37,812 bases of DNA from Pseudolabrys sp. (GTDB lineage Bacteria > Pseudomonadota > Alphaproteobacteria > Rhizobiales > Xanthobacteraceae). The stretch spans positions 1 through 37,812 of the forward strand of contig JADGGK010000026.1 in NCBI GenBank assembly GCA_019689975.1, read 5' to 3'. A program made the translations under genes and the position numbers. The notes beneath the pieces are model-generated. The model saw only the letters and a program-made list of their open reading frames with translations. It was not told the origin of the DNA and searched no databases. Shown in pieces: positions 1-7,994 of the stretch. The first letter of the stretch is position 1. Each line of letters begins with the position of its first letter.

Positions 1-168
1 GCAAGGGGCGACGCGACCCGCGCCGTCATGGCGAGGCGATGGCTCCGCCGCCATTGCGAGGCGATGCCTTCGCCGTCAGTGCGAGGAGCCCCGAAGGGGC
101 GACGAAGCAGTCCAGGCCTTGTCGTGCCACAGGCGCGACACGCGGTCCTTGTGGCGCGGCATTTCCGC

Positions 169-300
169 CGTCATTGCGAGGCGGCGCAAGCCGCCGAAGC
201 AATCCAGTCACAGCCCGTGCCACAGACCCAATGCCGGCATTTGTGGCGCTGCCGTTTTCTGGATTGCTTCGCCCTCGCTTCGCTCGGGCTCGCAATGACG
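169..300. repeat. Palindromic repeat unit, copy A
   Basis: Outer arms CGTCATTGCGAG (169-180) and CTCGCAATGACG (289-300) are perfect inverted repeats. Inner arms GAAGCAATCCAG (196-207) and CTGGATTGCTTC (259-270) are also perfect. Each side carries a small extra hairpin (GCGGCGCAAGCCGC on the left, GCCCTCGCTTCGCTCGGGC on the right). The centre contains the 12-bp palindrome AATGCCGGCATT flanked by CCACA and TGTGG. As RNA this would fold into a long branched hairpin. Confidence 0.85.
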
Positions 301-304
301 ATGC

Positions 305-436
305 CGTCATTGCGAGGCGGCGCAAGCCGCCGAAGCAATCCAGTCACAGCCCGTGCCACAGACCCAATGCCGGCATTTGTGGTACCGCCGTTTTCTGGAT
401 TGCTTCGCCCTCGCTGCGCTCGGGCTCGCAATGACG
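305..436. repeat. Palindromic repeat unit, copy B
   Basis: This is a near-exact tandem copy of the unit at 169-300, offset by 136 bp, with the same nested inverted arms and the same central AATGCCGGCATT palindrome. Only a few bases differ: GGTACCGCC replaces GGCGCTGCC after the centre, and CTGCGCTC replaces CTTCGCTC in the right arm. The divergence is low enough to suggest recent duplication or gene conversion. Confidence 0.85.
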
Positions 437-544
437 GAGAGGGGCGCGCTCGGGCTCGCAATGACGGGGAAGGGTGCGCGGGCGCGCAATGACGGGGGAG
501 GGTGGTTAGGCCGCGACGACCGGTCAGGATCACGGAGATTCACG

Positions 545-1897
545 CTATTGGTCCGCGCCGCCGCGCGCGAGGAAATCCTCCAACCAGTGGATGTGATAGT
601 TCCCGTCGATCACGTCCTTTTCGCGCACCAGTGCGCGGAACAGCGGCAGCGTGGTCTCGATGCCGTCGACCACCACTTCGTCGAGCGCGCGTTTGAGACG
701 CATGAGGCATTCGGTGCGCGTCTTGCCGTGCACGATCAGCTTGCCGACGAGCGAGTCGTAGTAAGGGGGGATGACATAGCCCTGATAGACCGCCGAATCG
801 ACGCGGACGCCGAGACCGCCGGGCGGATGATAGTGCAGGATCTTGCCCGGCGAGGGTCGGAACGACACGGGATTCTCGGCATTGATCCGGCATTCGATGG
901 CGTGGCCGTTCAACACGACCTCGCTCTGCTTGAGCGCGAGCTCCCGCCCGGCAGCCACGCGGATCTGCTCGAAAATGAGGTCGATTCCGGTAATCATCTC
1001 GGTCACCGGGTGCTCGACCTGGATGCGAGTGTTCATCTCGATGAAATAAAACCGCCCCTCCTCGTAGAGAAATTCGACGGTGCCGACGCCGAGATAGCCG
1101 ATCTCGCGCATGGCCCTGGCGACGATCTCGCCGATTTCGGCGCGCGCATCGGCGTTGAGCGCGGGCGAGGGGCCTTCCTCCCAGACCTTCTGATGGCGCC
1201 GTTGCAGCGAGCAGTCGCGTTCGCCGAGATGGATGGCCCCGCCTTTGCCGTCGCCGAGCACCTGGATCTCGATATGGCGCGGTTTCTCGAGGTATTTTTC
1301 GATATAAACCGCGTCGTTGCCGAACGCGGCTTTCGCCTCGGCGCGGGCGGTGGCAAGGGCGGCCGGAAGCTCCGCCGCGCTGCGCGCGACTTTCATGCCG
1401 CGCCCGCCGCCCCCCGCAGTCGCCTTGATCAGGACCGGATAGCCGATTTCCTCGGCGATTCTCGAAGCCTCGGCCGTGTTTCCCACCCCTCCGTCGGATC
1501 CTGGCACCACGGGAATGCCGAGCCTTTTCGCCGTTCGCTTGGCCTCGATCTTGTCGCCCATGAGACGGATGTGCTCGGCCTTGGGCCCGATGAACTGGAC
1601 GCCGTGCTCGGCGAGGATTTCGGCAAAGCGCGCATTCTCGGCCAGAAAGCCGTAACCGGGGTGCACGGCATCGGCACCGGTGATTTCGCACGCGGCGAGA
1701 ATGGCCGGAATGTTGAGATAGCTGTCCTTGGCGGGTGGCGGCCCAATGCAGACGCTCTCGTCCGCGAAGCGCACATGCATGGCTTCGGCGTCCGCGGTCG
1801 AATGCACGGCGACCGTCGCGATCCCGAGCTCCTTGCACGCCCGCAGCACGCGCAGGGCGATCTCGCCCCGATTGGCGATCAATATCTTGTCGAACAT
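545..1897 (-). CDS. accC: Acetyl-CoA carboxylase, biotin carboxylase subunit
   Basis: This cytoplasmic enzyme uses ATP to carboxylate the biotin on BCCP with bicarbonate, the first half of the acetyl-CoA carboxylase reaction that makes malonyl-CoA for fatty acids. The 450-aa length is normal. The N-terminus [14 protein letters not shown] is diagnostic. The ATP-grasp glycine loop GGGGRGM is at 162-168, HQK at 235-237, and the metal/bicarbonate site [15 protein letters not shown] at 286-300 with E287, N289 and R291. The C-terminal domain is complete. The gene lies 88 bp downstream of accB on the same strand, the usual accBC pair. No defect is visible. The commonly adjacent aat gene is not seen; a repeat block follows instead. 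Confidence 0.98.
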   Translation of the reverse strand: MFDKILIANRGEIALRVLRACKELGIATVAVHSTADAEAMHVRFADESVCIGPPPAKDSYLNIPAILAACEITGADAVHPGYGFLAENARFAEILAEHGVQFIGPKAEHIRLMGDKIEAKRTAKRLGIPVVPGSDGGVGNTAEASRIAEEIGYPVLIKATAGGGGRGMKVARSAAELPAALATARAEAKAAFGNDAVYIEKYLEKPRHIEIQVLGDGKGGAIHLGERDCSLQRRHQKVWEEGPSPALNADARAEIGEIVARAMREIGYLGVGTVEFLYEEGRFYFIEMNTRIQVEHPVTEMITGIDLIFEQIRVAAGRELALKQSEVVLNGHAIECRINAENPVSFRPSPGKILHYHPPGGLGVRVDSAVYQGYVIPPYYDSLVGKLIVHGKTRTECLMRLKRALDEVVVDGIETTLPLFRALVREKDVIDGNYHIHWLEDFLARGGADQ

Positions 1898-1985
1898 GAT
1901 CGAGGGGTCGTTGCGCAGGCCGGGAACGAAGCGCGCTGACAGGCCGGGTTTGCCTGCCGCCGCGTCGCTTTTCCGTCGTTTGCGT

Positions 1986-2450
1986 TCATTCGATGATCAC
2001 CAGCGGTTCGCCGAACTCCACCGGTTGACCATCCTCGAAGAGGATCTGAATGACGGTGCCGGCGCGCGGCGCGGGGATCTGATTCATGGTCTTCATCGCC
2101 TCGATGATCAAAAGCGTATCGCCGGTCTTGACAGCGTCGCCGACGCGGATGAAGGGCTTGGCGCCCGGCTCCGGCGCCACATACGCCGTGCCGACCATGG
2201 GGGAGGTGACGACGCCGGGATGTTTTGCCGGATCAAGCGGCGCGGTGCTCGACTCGGTTGCCAGGATCTGCGCCGGCGGCGGAGCCGCACGCGGCCCGGC
2301 CTGCCCGGGCGGAGCGGACGGTGCGTTGCGGGCGAGGCGCACCCGCAGGCCGTCCCGCTCGATTTCGATTTCGGTGAGGCCGGTTTCCTCCAGGATCCGG
2401 GTCAGTTCCTGGATCACCGCGCGATCGACGAAGGGCTTGGAGTCGGCCAT
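1986..2450 (-). CDS. accB: Acetyl-CoA carboxylase biotin carboxyl carrier protein
   Basis: BCCP carries the biotin that shuttles CO2 between biotin carboxylase and carboxyltransferase. The 154-aa protein has the usual layout: an N-terminal helical segment (about 1-40), an Ala/Pro-rich mobile linker (about 43-78), and a C-terminal biotinyl domain beginning [10 protein letters not shown]. The biotinylation motif EAMKTMNQI places the modified lysine at K120. The thumb region ([10 protein letters not shown]) is present. It starts 8 bp after aroQ ends, so the two are almost certainly cotranscribed and possibly translationally coupled; accC follows. Confidence 0.97.
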   Translation of the reverse strand: MADSKPFVDRAVIQELTRILEETGLTEIEIERDGLRVRLARNAPSAPPGQAGPRAAPPPAQILATESSTAPLDPAKHPGVVTSPMVGTAYVAPEPGAKPFIRVGDAVKTGDTLLIIEAMKTMNQIPAPRAGTVIQILFEDGQPVEFGEPLVIIE

Positions 2451-2458
2451 TGCAGTCG

Positions 2459-2914
2459 TCAGCCCTGGGCAGTTGCGCCGAGGAGGCGCGCAAGGCCGGT
2501 GATCGCCAGCGCGTAGCCGTCGATGCCGAAACCGGCGATGACCGCTTTTGCCGCTTTGGAGACATAGGAATTCTGCCGAAAGCTTTCGCGCGCATGGATG
2601 TTGGTGACGTGCACCTCGATCACCGGCATCGAGCAGGCGAGCAGCGCATCGAGAATGGCGATCGAGGTGGTGGTGTACCCGGCGGGATTGATCACGAGAC
2701 CTGTGGCGCCCCGCATCTGCGCTTCCTGGATCCAGTCGATCAGTTGCCCCTCCATGTTAGATTGACGGAAGACGACCTCGAAGCCGTAACGCTCGGCCGT
2801 CTCGCGGCAGAGCCTGTCGACGTCGGCGAGAGTCGCGCGCCCGTACTTCTCCGGCTCGCGCGTGCCGAGCAGGTTCATGTTCGGTCCGTTGAGAACGTAG
2901 ATGGTTTTGGCCAT
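2459..2914 (-). CDS. aroQ: Type II 3-dehydroquinate dehydratase
   Basis: This enzyme dehydrates 3-dehydroquinate to 3-dehydroshikimate, the third step of the shikimate pathway, in the cytoplasm as a dodecamer. The 151-aa length is typical of type II enzymes. The N-terminal signature [18 protein letters not shown] includes catalytic Y24 and loop residue R19. The substrate-binding [10 protein letters not shown] has N76, and the [14 protein letters not shown] segment carries H102 and downstream arginines. The gene is immediately upstream of accB, an arrangement (aroQ-accB-accC) widely conserved in proteobacteria. The stop is followed after 8 bp by the accB start. Confidence 0.97.
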   Translation of the reverse strand: MAKTIYVLNGPNMNLLGTREPEKYGRATLADVDRLCRETAERYGFEVVFRQSNMEGQLIDWIQEAQMRGATGLVINPAGYTTTSIAILDALLACSMPVIEVHVTNIHARESFRQNSYVSKAAKAVIAGFGIDGYALAITGLARLLGATAQG

Positions 2915-3035
2915 GACCGATCCGCGGGCTTGCGCGTCCGTGCGACAAAGGCTGACGCTTTATAGGTGGCCGCGCGCGCCAGGGGAAGGGGACGCCCGGC
3001 GCCGGCGGAGCCCTTTCCGCAAGGCGGCTGCACGG

Positions 3036-4151
3036 CTATCCGGCCCGCGTCTCGGCCGCTGCCCAGTCGACCACTTCTTTGATCGCCGCATGGCGGCGCC
3101 GGCCGGCCGCCCGCGCGCGGGTAAATATGCTGATCTGGCGGTCCGCGCTGGTGCCGCCGTCGAGAATCCGATCAAGGTGGGCGATCTCGGCGGCGCAGCC
3201 GAGCGCCGACACGTCGTCGGCGATCAGGCCGCGAATGCTCTCGAGCCAGGATCGTGCCGTCATCGGCGTGCGGGAAAACGGATCGACGAACCGCGCCTTG
3301 ATGCCGTAGCGTTGCGCGTGCCACTTGTTTTCCTGGGTGATGGCACGACCCAGCCGGTCGAACCCGGCATTTATGCCGCGATTGCGATCGAGCGCGCGCA
3401 CGAGGCAGCGGAACAGGGTGGCGATCGCGACCGCATCGTCGAGGCGCGTGCAGCTATCGGCGACGCGCAGCTCGATGGTCGGGTAGTTGAGCGACGGCCT
3501 GAGCGCCCACCAGATGTAGCTCGCATCGGGGATAATGCCCGCTCCCACCAAGGCGGCGACGAAGTCGCGATAATCCTCGCCGGCGCGAAACAGCTCCGGC
3601 AGGCCCGTGCGGGGCAATTCGTCGTAGGCTGCAAGCCGGTAACCGACGAGCCCGGTCAGATGACCCTGCCAGAACGGCGAGGAGGTCGACAGCGCGAGCA
3701 GGAGCGGTAGATAAGGCGTCAGCCGCATGATGAGATTGACGCGCGCATCGACGTCCGGCACCGCCACATGCACGTGCATGCCGCAAAGCATGTTGCGATA
3801 ACCGATCATCTGCAAGTCATCCATGATCGCGTCGTAGCGCGCCTTCGGCGTGACGATCTGCTCGGGCCAGAAGGCAAGCGGAAATGTACCCATCGCGGCG
3901 AGGCCGAGGCCGCGCGCGGCGGCGGCATCGCCGAGCGCACGTCGATACCGGGCAAGATGGGCGCGCGCCTCGGCCGCGCAGGCACAGGGCGGCGTCGTGA
4001 CCTCGAGCTGCGACTGCAGCATTTCGGTCATCACGCGGTCGCCAAGGGCTTTGCGCGCGGCGACCAGGAAGCGCTTGTCGAATCGCCGCACCGCGCGGCG
4101 CGATGCGGCGTCGAACACGAAATATTCTTCCTCGATACCGAAGGAATACAT
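3036..4151 (-). CDS. YbdK-type carboxylate-amine ligase (GCS2 family)
   Basis: This is a member of the glutamate-cysteine ligase family 2 (COG2170/YbdK): ATP-dependent enzymes that join an amine to a carboxylate. The E. coli relative has weak gamma-glutamylcysteine synthetase activity, and physiological substrates are mostly unknown. The 371-aa length is typical. The N-terminus MYSFGIEEEYFVFD contains the family GIEEEY signature, and the MHVHVAVPD segment supplies metal-site residues. The SLNYPTIELRVADSCTR region is also characteristic. It sits between dsbA-like and aroQ genes on the same strand with gaps of about 105 and 120 bp, so it may be an insertion into the older operon. The substrate cannot be read from sequence. 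Confidence 0.88.
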   Translation of the reverse strand: MYSFGIEEEYFVFDAASRRAVRRFDKRFLVAARKALGDRVMTEMLQSQLEVTTPPCACAAEARAHLARYRRALGDAAAARGLGLAAMGTFPLAFWPEQIVTPKARYDAIMDDLQMIGYRNMLCGMHVHVAVPDVDARVNLIMRLTPYLPLLLALSTSSPFWQGHLTGLVGYRLAAYDELPRTGLPELFRAGEDYRDFVAALVGAGIIPDASYIWWALRPSLNYPTIELRVADSCTRLDDAVAIATLFRCLVRALDRNRGINAGFDRLGRAITQENKWHAQRYGIKARFVDPFSRTPMTARSWLESIRGLIADDVSALGCAAEIAHLDRILDGGTSADRQISIFTRARAAGRRRHAAIKEVVDWAAAETRAG

Positions 4152-4257
4152 GCGCGCGATAACCGCGGAGGAACCGGGCGGTTCCGCGGCCGGTCGCGAT
4201 CAAATGTGGAAAAGCCGGGCGAGGGTCATGCGCAAGGCGCAGGCCGTCGCCGCCGCC

Positions 4258-5034
4258 TCAGCAGGTGGCCTTGCCGCAGCGGGCGGTGTTGACCTTCTCG
4301 CGCAGCGCCTCAAGACCGATGGCGCCGACCACGACCTCGTCGCCGATCACGTAGCTCGGCGTGCCGTTTAACCCCAGCAGCTCGGCGAGCTTGAAATCCT
4401 GCTGCAGGGTCTTCTCGATCTCGGGGCTCTTCATGTCCTTCGCCAGGCGGTCCATGTCGACGCCCACCTCCCGCGCCACCGCGAGCGCGCGTTCGCCGTC
4501 GGCGGGATTGCGACCTCCCAGCAGTTTCTGGTGGAAGGCGAGATATTTCTGGCCGGTCTTGTCCTGCATGCGCACGGCGACCGCAACGCGCGCGGCTTCC
4601 ACCGAGCCGGGCCCGAGCACGGGAAATTCCTTGAGCACGACCTTGAGATTGGGGTCGGTCTTGAGAAGGGTGAGCATGTCGTTCAAGGCACGCTTGCAGT
4701 AGCCGCAGTTGTAATCGAAGAACTCGACGAACGTGACGTCGCCGTGTCGATTGCCGAGCGTGACCTGATCGGGCGAGGAGAACAGCGTCTCGGCATGCTG
4801 CTTGATGACGGCCTTGTGCTTTTCCGCTTCCGCCGCCGCCTGGCGCCTCTGCAGCTCCTCCATCGCCTCCTGCAATACCTCGGGATGTGCGATGAGATAA
4901 TCGTGCACGACCTTCTCGATCGCGTCGCGCTGGGCGGGGGCGAAATCCTCCGCCTGTACCGCGCTCGGCAGGACGACCGCGGCGGCCAGCAGGCAGGTGG
5001 AGGCGAAGGCGGAAAGGCACGGACGGACGGGCAT
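4258..5034 (-). CDS. ScsC/DsbA-family periplasmic thioredoxin-fold oxidoreductase
   Basis: This is an exported thiol-disulfide oxidoreductase or isomerase of 258 aa. A signal peptide ends near VQA (residues 1-28). An N-terminal helical segment rich in charged residues (about 35-85) resembles the oligomerisation stalk of ScsC/Com1-like proteins. The thioredoxin fold carries the active site CGYC at C110-C113 in FFDYNCGYCKRAL, and a cis-proline loop NGTPSYVIGD. Two further cysteines close the protein (C253 and C258, CGKATC), which could form a second disulfide. It lies 19 bp downstream of the M48 protease gene, a common pairing in Rhizobiales and consistent with joint envelope protein quality control. 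Disulfide formation versus isomerisation cannot be decided from sequence. Confidence 0.9.
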   Translation of the reverse strand: MPVRPCLSAFASTCLLAAAVVLPSAVQAEDFAPAQRDAIEKVVHDYLIAHPEVLQEAMEELQRRQAAAEAEKHKAVIKQHAETLFSSPDQVTLGNRHGDVTFVEFFDYNCGYCKRALNDMLTLLKTDPNLKVVLKEFPVLGPGSVEAARVAVAVRMQDKTGQKYLAFHQKLLGGRNPADGERALAVAREVGVDMDRLAKDMKSPEIEKTLQQDFKLAELLGLNGTPSYVIGDEVVVGAIGLEALREKVNTARCGKATC

Positions 5035-5053
5035 GGGTGCGGTCCTTGCAGGG

Positions 5054-6481
5054 TCAGGGATGGGTCGAGGCCGTGGGTGTTTTCACATTGACGATGTCAT
5101 CGGCGCGCACCCAGGCCGGCGAGCCGACGGGCAGACGGGTCTTGGCGCGCGAGGCAAGCTGGCGCGCGGTTTTGATGTCCCCGCGCGTGAAGGCGGCCTG
5201 GGCGGAGGCGAGATCTGCATGCGCGAGGTCGCCCTTGCGGCCATAGGCCATGGCGAGCTGGTCATAGGCGCCGGGTGCCTCCGGCTCAAGCCGCAGCGCG
5301 TCGTTGAGCAGCGCGATCGCCTCCTCCGAGACCTTGGCGTTGCCGGTTGCGATCAGCGCCTGCGCGAGCAGGATGGCGATCAGCGGCGCGCGGTGCGAGA
5401 GCGCGACGGCTTGACGCAGGGGCGCGACGGCTTCGGCCGGATGGCCGCCCTCGAGCAGCGCCTGGCCCTTGAGTTCCGCGAAATAGGGGTTGTTCGGCTC
5501 GCTCCTGATCAGGTCGTCGATCTGCGCCAACGCCTGGCGCAGATCGCCGTGGCGGTAGGTCGAGATCGCGCGCGCATAGCGGGCCGGCAGGCTCTGGTCG
5601 CTCGGCGGATAACGGCGCATCACCGTGTCCGGACGTTCGAGGAAGCCGGAGAGCTTGGCCCGCATGAGATCGTGCCGCAGCTGCAGTTCGGCGGGATCCT
5701 TGCGATCCCAATATGGACTCGCATGCGCGATCTGCTCGAGAGCGGCGACGCGATCGGCCGGCATCGGATGGGTCTGCAAATAGGGATCGACATAGCGCGA
5801 ACTGAATAATGTTTCGTTGCTCAGGCGCTTGAACAGTTCCACCATGCCTCGCGGCGATTGGTGGGTGGCGTTAAGAAATTTCACGGCGGCGTGATCGGCC
5901 TGATCTTCCTGCGTGCGGACATAGGCGAGCAATGAATGCTGGATCGCCGATTGCGGCGCGAGCAGCGCGGCGGCGCCGGCATCGGCGCTGCCGGAACGGG
6001 CCCCGGCGACGAGCGCGCCGACGCCGAGCAGCATGGCGATGATCGATTGGGTCTGCGCCTCGGCAAGCTTCTCGCGCAGGCGCGACATGTGCCCGCCCGC
6101 GAGATGACCGGTCTCGTGCGCGAGCACGCCGATGAGCTCGTTCGGCGTCTTGGTATCGAACAGCGCGCCGGCATTGATGAAAATGTGGCGGCCGTCCATC
6201 ACGAAGGCGTTGAACGAACGAACATTGAGTACGACGACGCGGATGTGTTGCTGCGCCAGCCCGGCCGCGCGCAGGATCGGCGATGCATAGTCGCGCAGCA
6301 GCTGCTCGATCTCCGTGTCGCGAATGATCGGCATGCCGCGCGGCACGTCCTGGCCGCGTGCCGACTGCAGGCATAGGGTAAGCGCGGAAAACACCGCAAG
6401 CGCACGCGCGGCTGGCGCCGGACGCCGCGCCCTGATAGGTGTGCCGTCTGCGGTCATACCGATCCGGTTATGCGTCCACAT
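5054..6481 (-). CDS. M48 family zinc metalloprotease with TPR repeats (BepA-like)
   Basis: This is a periplasmic M48 protease with a C-terminal TPR superhelix. E. coli BepA (YfgC), of the same design, helps assemble or degrade outer-membrane proteins such as LptD. The 475-aa protein has a hydrophobic export segment at about 27-42. The zinc motif HETGH is at 122-126 and the third ligand is E192 in the ExxxD motif (EDQAD). The catalytic part ends near HPMPADRVAALEQ, and alanine-rich TPR helices occupy roughly 290-460. The start at 6481 is supported only by frame; ATG at residue 9 is an alternative. It heads the minus-strand run and is divergent from the aminotransferase gene. Confidence 0.92.
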   Translation of the reverse strand: MWTHNRIGMTADGTPIRARRPAPAARALAVFSALTLCLQSARGQDVPRGMPIIRDTEIEQLLRDYASPILRAAGLAQQHIRVVVLNVRSFNAFVMDGRHIFINAGALFDTKTPNELIGVLAHETGHLAGGHMSRLREKLAEAQTQSIIAMLLGVGALVAGARSGSADAGAAALLAPQSAIQHSLLAYVRTQEDQADHAAVKFLNATHQSPRGMVELFKRLSNETLFSSRYVDPYLQTHPMPADRVAALEQIAHASPYWDRKDPAELQLRHDLMRAKLSGFLERPDTVMRRYPPSDQSLPARYARAISTYRHGDLRQALAQIDDLIRSEPNNPYFAELKGQALLEGGHPAEAVAPLRQAVALSHRAPLIAILLAQALIATGNAKVSEEAIALLNDALRLEPEAPGAYDQLAMAYGRKGDLAHADLASAQAAFTRGDIKTARQLASRAKTRLPVGSPAWVRADDIVNVKTPTASTHP

Positions 6482-6522
6482 GCGGTGAACCTATTGGGCC
6501 GTCCGAGGGCGGTCAACGCAGC

Positions 6523-6534
6523 CCGCGATCGCGG
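6523..6534. promoter_or_regulatory. 12-bp perfect palindrome between divergent genes
   Basis: CCGCGATCGCGG is a perfect palindrome in the short gap between the divergent M48 protease and aminotransferase genes. It could be an operator, but short GC palindromes are frequent in GC-rich DNA, so support is weak. Confidence 0.25.
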
Positions 6535-6617
6535 TCCCGCGCGATGACACGGCGCGGCGATTGACCGACGCAACCGAGGGATTACGGCAACAGCAGGGCG
6601 AATCCGACGCGGAACTC

Positions 6618-7793
6618 ATGCTCGAGAAGGCCAAGAACCTGTTGCAGACCTCCCGCCGCAGCGCGGTGCCGCCGTTTATCGTCATGGACGTGGTGGCGGC
6701 AGCGGCGCGGCTCGAAGCGGAGGGGCGGCGCGTCGTCCATCTGGAGGTGGGCCAGCCCGCGGCTTCCCCGCCCCGTGCCGCGCTTCTCGCCGCGCAGGCC
6801 GCGCTTGCGCGCGGGCGGCTCGGCTATACGGAGACGCTGGGCATTGCGAGCCTGCGTTCGCGGATCGCCCGCTATTACCGCGAGGTCTATCGGCTTGACC
6901 TCGATCCCGCCCGGGTGGCGGTGACCACGGGTTCGTCCGGCGGCTTCATCCTGGCCTTTCTTGCATTGTTCGAGCCGGGCGATCGGGTCGCGCTCGCCAA
7001 TCCCGGCTATCCGCCATATCGGCACATTCTCGCCGCGCTCGGTTGCGAACCCGTGCTGATCGACACCTCGGCTGCCACCCGCTGGGCGCTCACGCCGGAA
7101 GCCTTGATCGCCGAACACCGGCGCAAGCCGCTTGCCGGTCTCGTGGTGGCAAGCCCCGCCAACCCGACCGGCACCATGATCGCGCCGACCACGTTCGCAC
7201 ATCTCCTCGCCGCGGCGGAAAGCGAGGGGATCAAGGTGATTTCCGACGAGATCTATCACGGGCTCGACTATGCCTTCGCCGCGGACACCGCCGCCAAGCT
7301 TTCCGAACGTGTCGTCGTCATCAATTCCTTCTCGAAATATTTCTGCATGACCGGATGGCGCATCGGCTGGATGATCGTGCCCGAGGCCATGGTCCGGGTC
7401 GTCGAACGGTTGCAGGGCAATCTTGCCATCTCGGTGCCGACGCTCGCGCAGGTCGCGGCGGAGGCCGCCCTCGACGGCCGCGAGGAAATGGAAGCGGTGA
7501 AGCGCGGCTACGAGGTCAACCGGCGCATCCTGACCGAAGGCCTGCCGGCGGCCGGGCTCGATCGGTTTCTTCCGGTCGACGGAGCCTTCTATCTCTACGC
7601 GGACATTTCGCGCTTTTCGAACGACAGTCTCGACTTCGCCAGACGCATGTTGACGGAGGCGGGCGTGGCGGCGACGCCGGGTATCGATTTCGATCCGGTC
7701 AACGGACACAATTTTCTGCGTTTCTGTTATGCCGGCGCCGCCGGCGAGATGCGCGAGGCGGTGGAGCGGATCGGCGCCTGGCTGCATCGGTAG
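6618..7793 (+). CDS. Class I/II PLP-dependent aminotransferase (AspC-like fold)
   Basis: This is a cytoplasmic fold-type I aminotransferase; the amino-acid substrate is not identifiable. PLP-site motifs are complete: SPANPTGTM with N182, ISDEIYHGLDY with D210 and Y213, and the Schiff-base lysine K240 in NSFSKYFCMTGWRIGW with R247. The C-terminal substrate-binding arginine lies in GHNFLRFCYA. I chose ATG 6618 (391 aa) because the family similarity begins at SRRSAVPPFIVMDV; an in-frame TTG at 6561 would add 19 residues with no ribosome-binding site visible. It is transcribed away from the M48 protease. Confidence 0.9.
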   Translation: MLEKAKNLLQTSRRSAVPPFIVMDVVAAAARLEAEGRRVVHLEVGQPAASPPRAALLAAQAALARGRLGYTETLGIASLRSRIARYYREVYRLDLDPARVAVTTGSSGGFILAFLALFEPGDRVALANPGYPPYRHILAALGCEPVLIDTSAATRWALTPEALIAEHRRKPLAGLVVASPANPTGTMIAPTTFAHLLAAAESEGIKVISDEIYHGLDYAFAADTAAKLSERVVVINSFSKYFCMTGWRIGWMIVPEAMVRVVERLQGNLAISVPTLAQVAAEAALDGREEMEAVKRGYEVNRRILTEGLPAAGLDRFLPVDGAFYLYADISRFSNDSLDFARRMLTEAGVAATPGIDFDPVNGHNFLRFCYAGAAGEMREAVERIGAWLHR

Positions 7794-7994
7794 GGACCGC
7801 TCGCGAGGGAGGCGCGGTCGCCTGACGCGCACGGGGCGCCGCGCGGCGATCGGTGCGCCTTAAGCTCGAGCCGCGGCCAGGCGGTGCCGCGGCGATCAGC
7901 GATGCGTGGCCTGCCGCCTCGCGTCCGGCGTCTTCCATTTCCGTGGCGCCGTTCCTACATGCCATGCTCGAAAGAGGCCAAGGCCGATCACCTC

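Larger units (their letters stand above)
1..540. repeat. Non-coding block of palindromic intergenic repeats
   Basis: No credible gene lies here; every open frame is repeat-derived. The block holds two near-identical 132-bp units (169-300 and 305-436, period 136), degenerate partial copies around 53-115, and extra copies of the right arm near 448-467 and 482-498. The block lies directly downstream of accC (minus strand, stop at 545), so it forms the 3' flank of the acc transcript. Arms of the TCATTGCGAG / GAAGCAATCCA type are common between genes in Bradyrhizobium-like genomes (family knowledge). A role in termination or mRNA stability is inference. Confidence 0.85.

Noticed and set aside
169-436. 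CRISPR array
   Set aside because: There are only two units, each a 132-bp palindrome with no spacer-repeat alternation and no cas genes nearby.
26-533. Several overlapping open frames in the first 540 bases
   Set aside because: They are translations of the palindromic repeats in different frames and repeat the same peptide strings; not genes.
353-1939. Long plus-strand open frame opposite accC
   Set aside because: It is antisense to a complete accC, begins in the repeats, has Asp/His/Arg-rich composition typical of mirror frames in GC-rich DNA, and shows no family motif.
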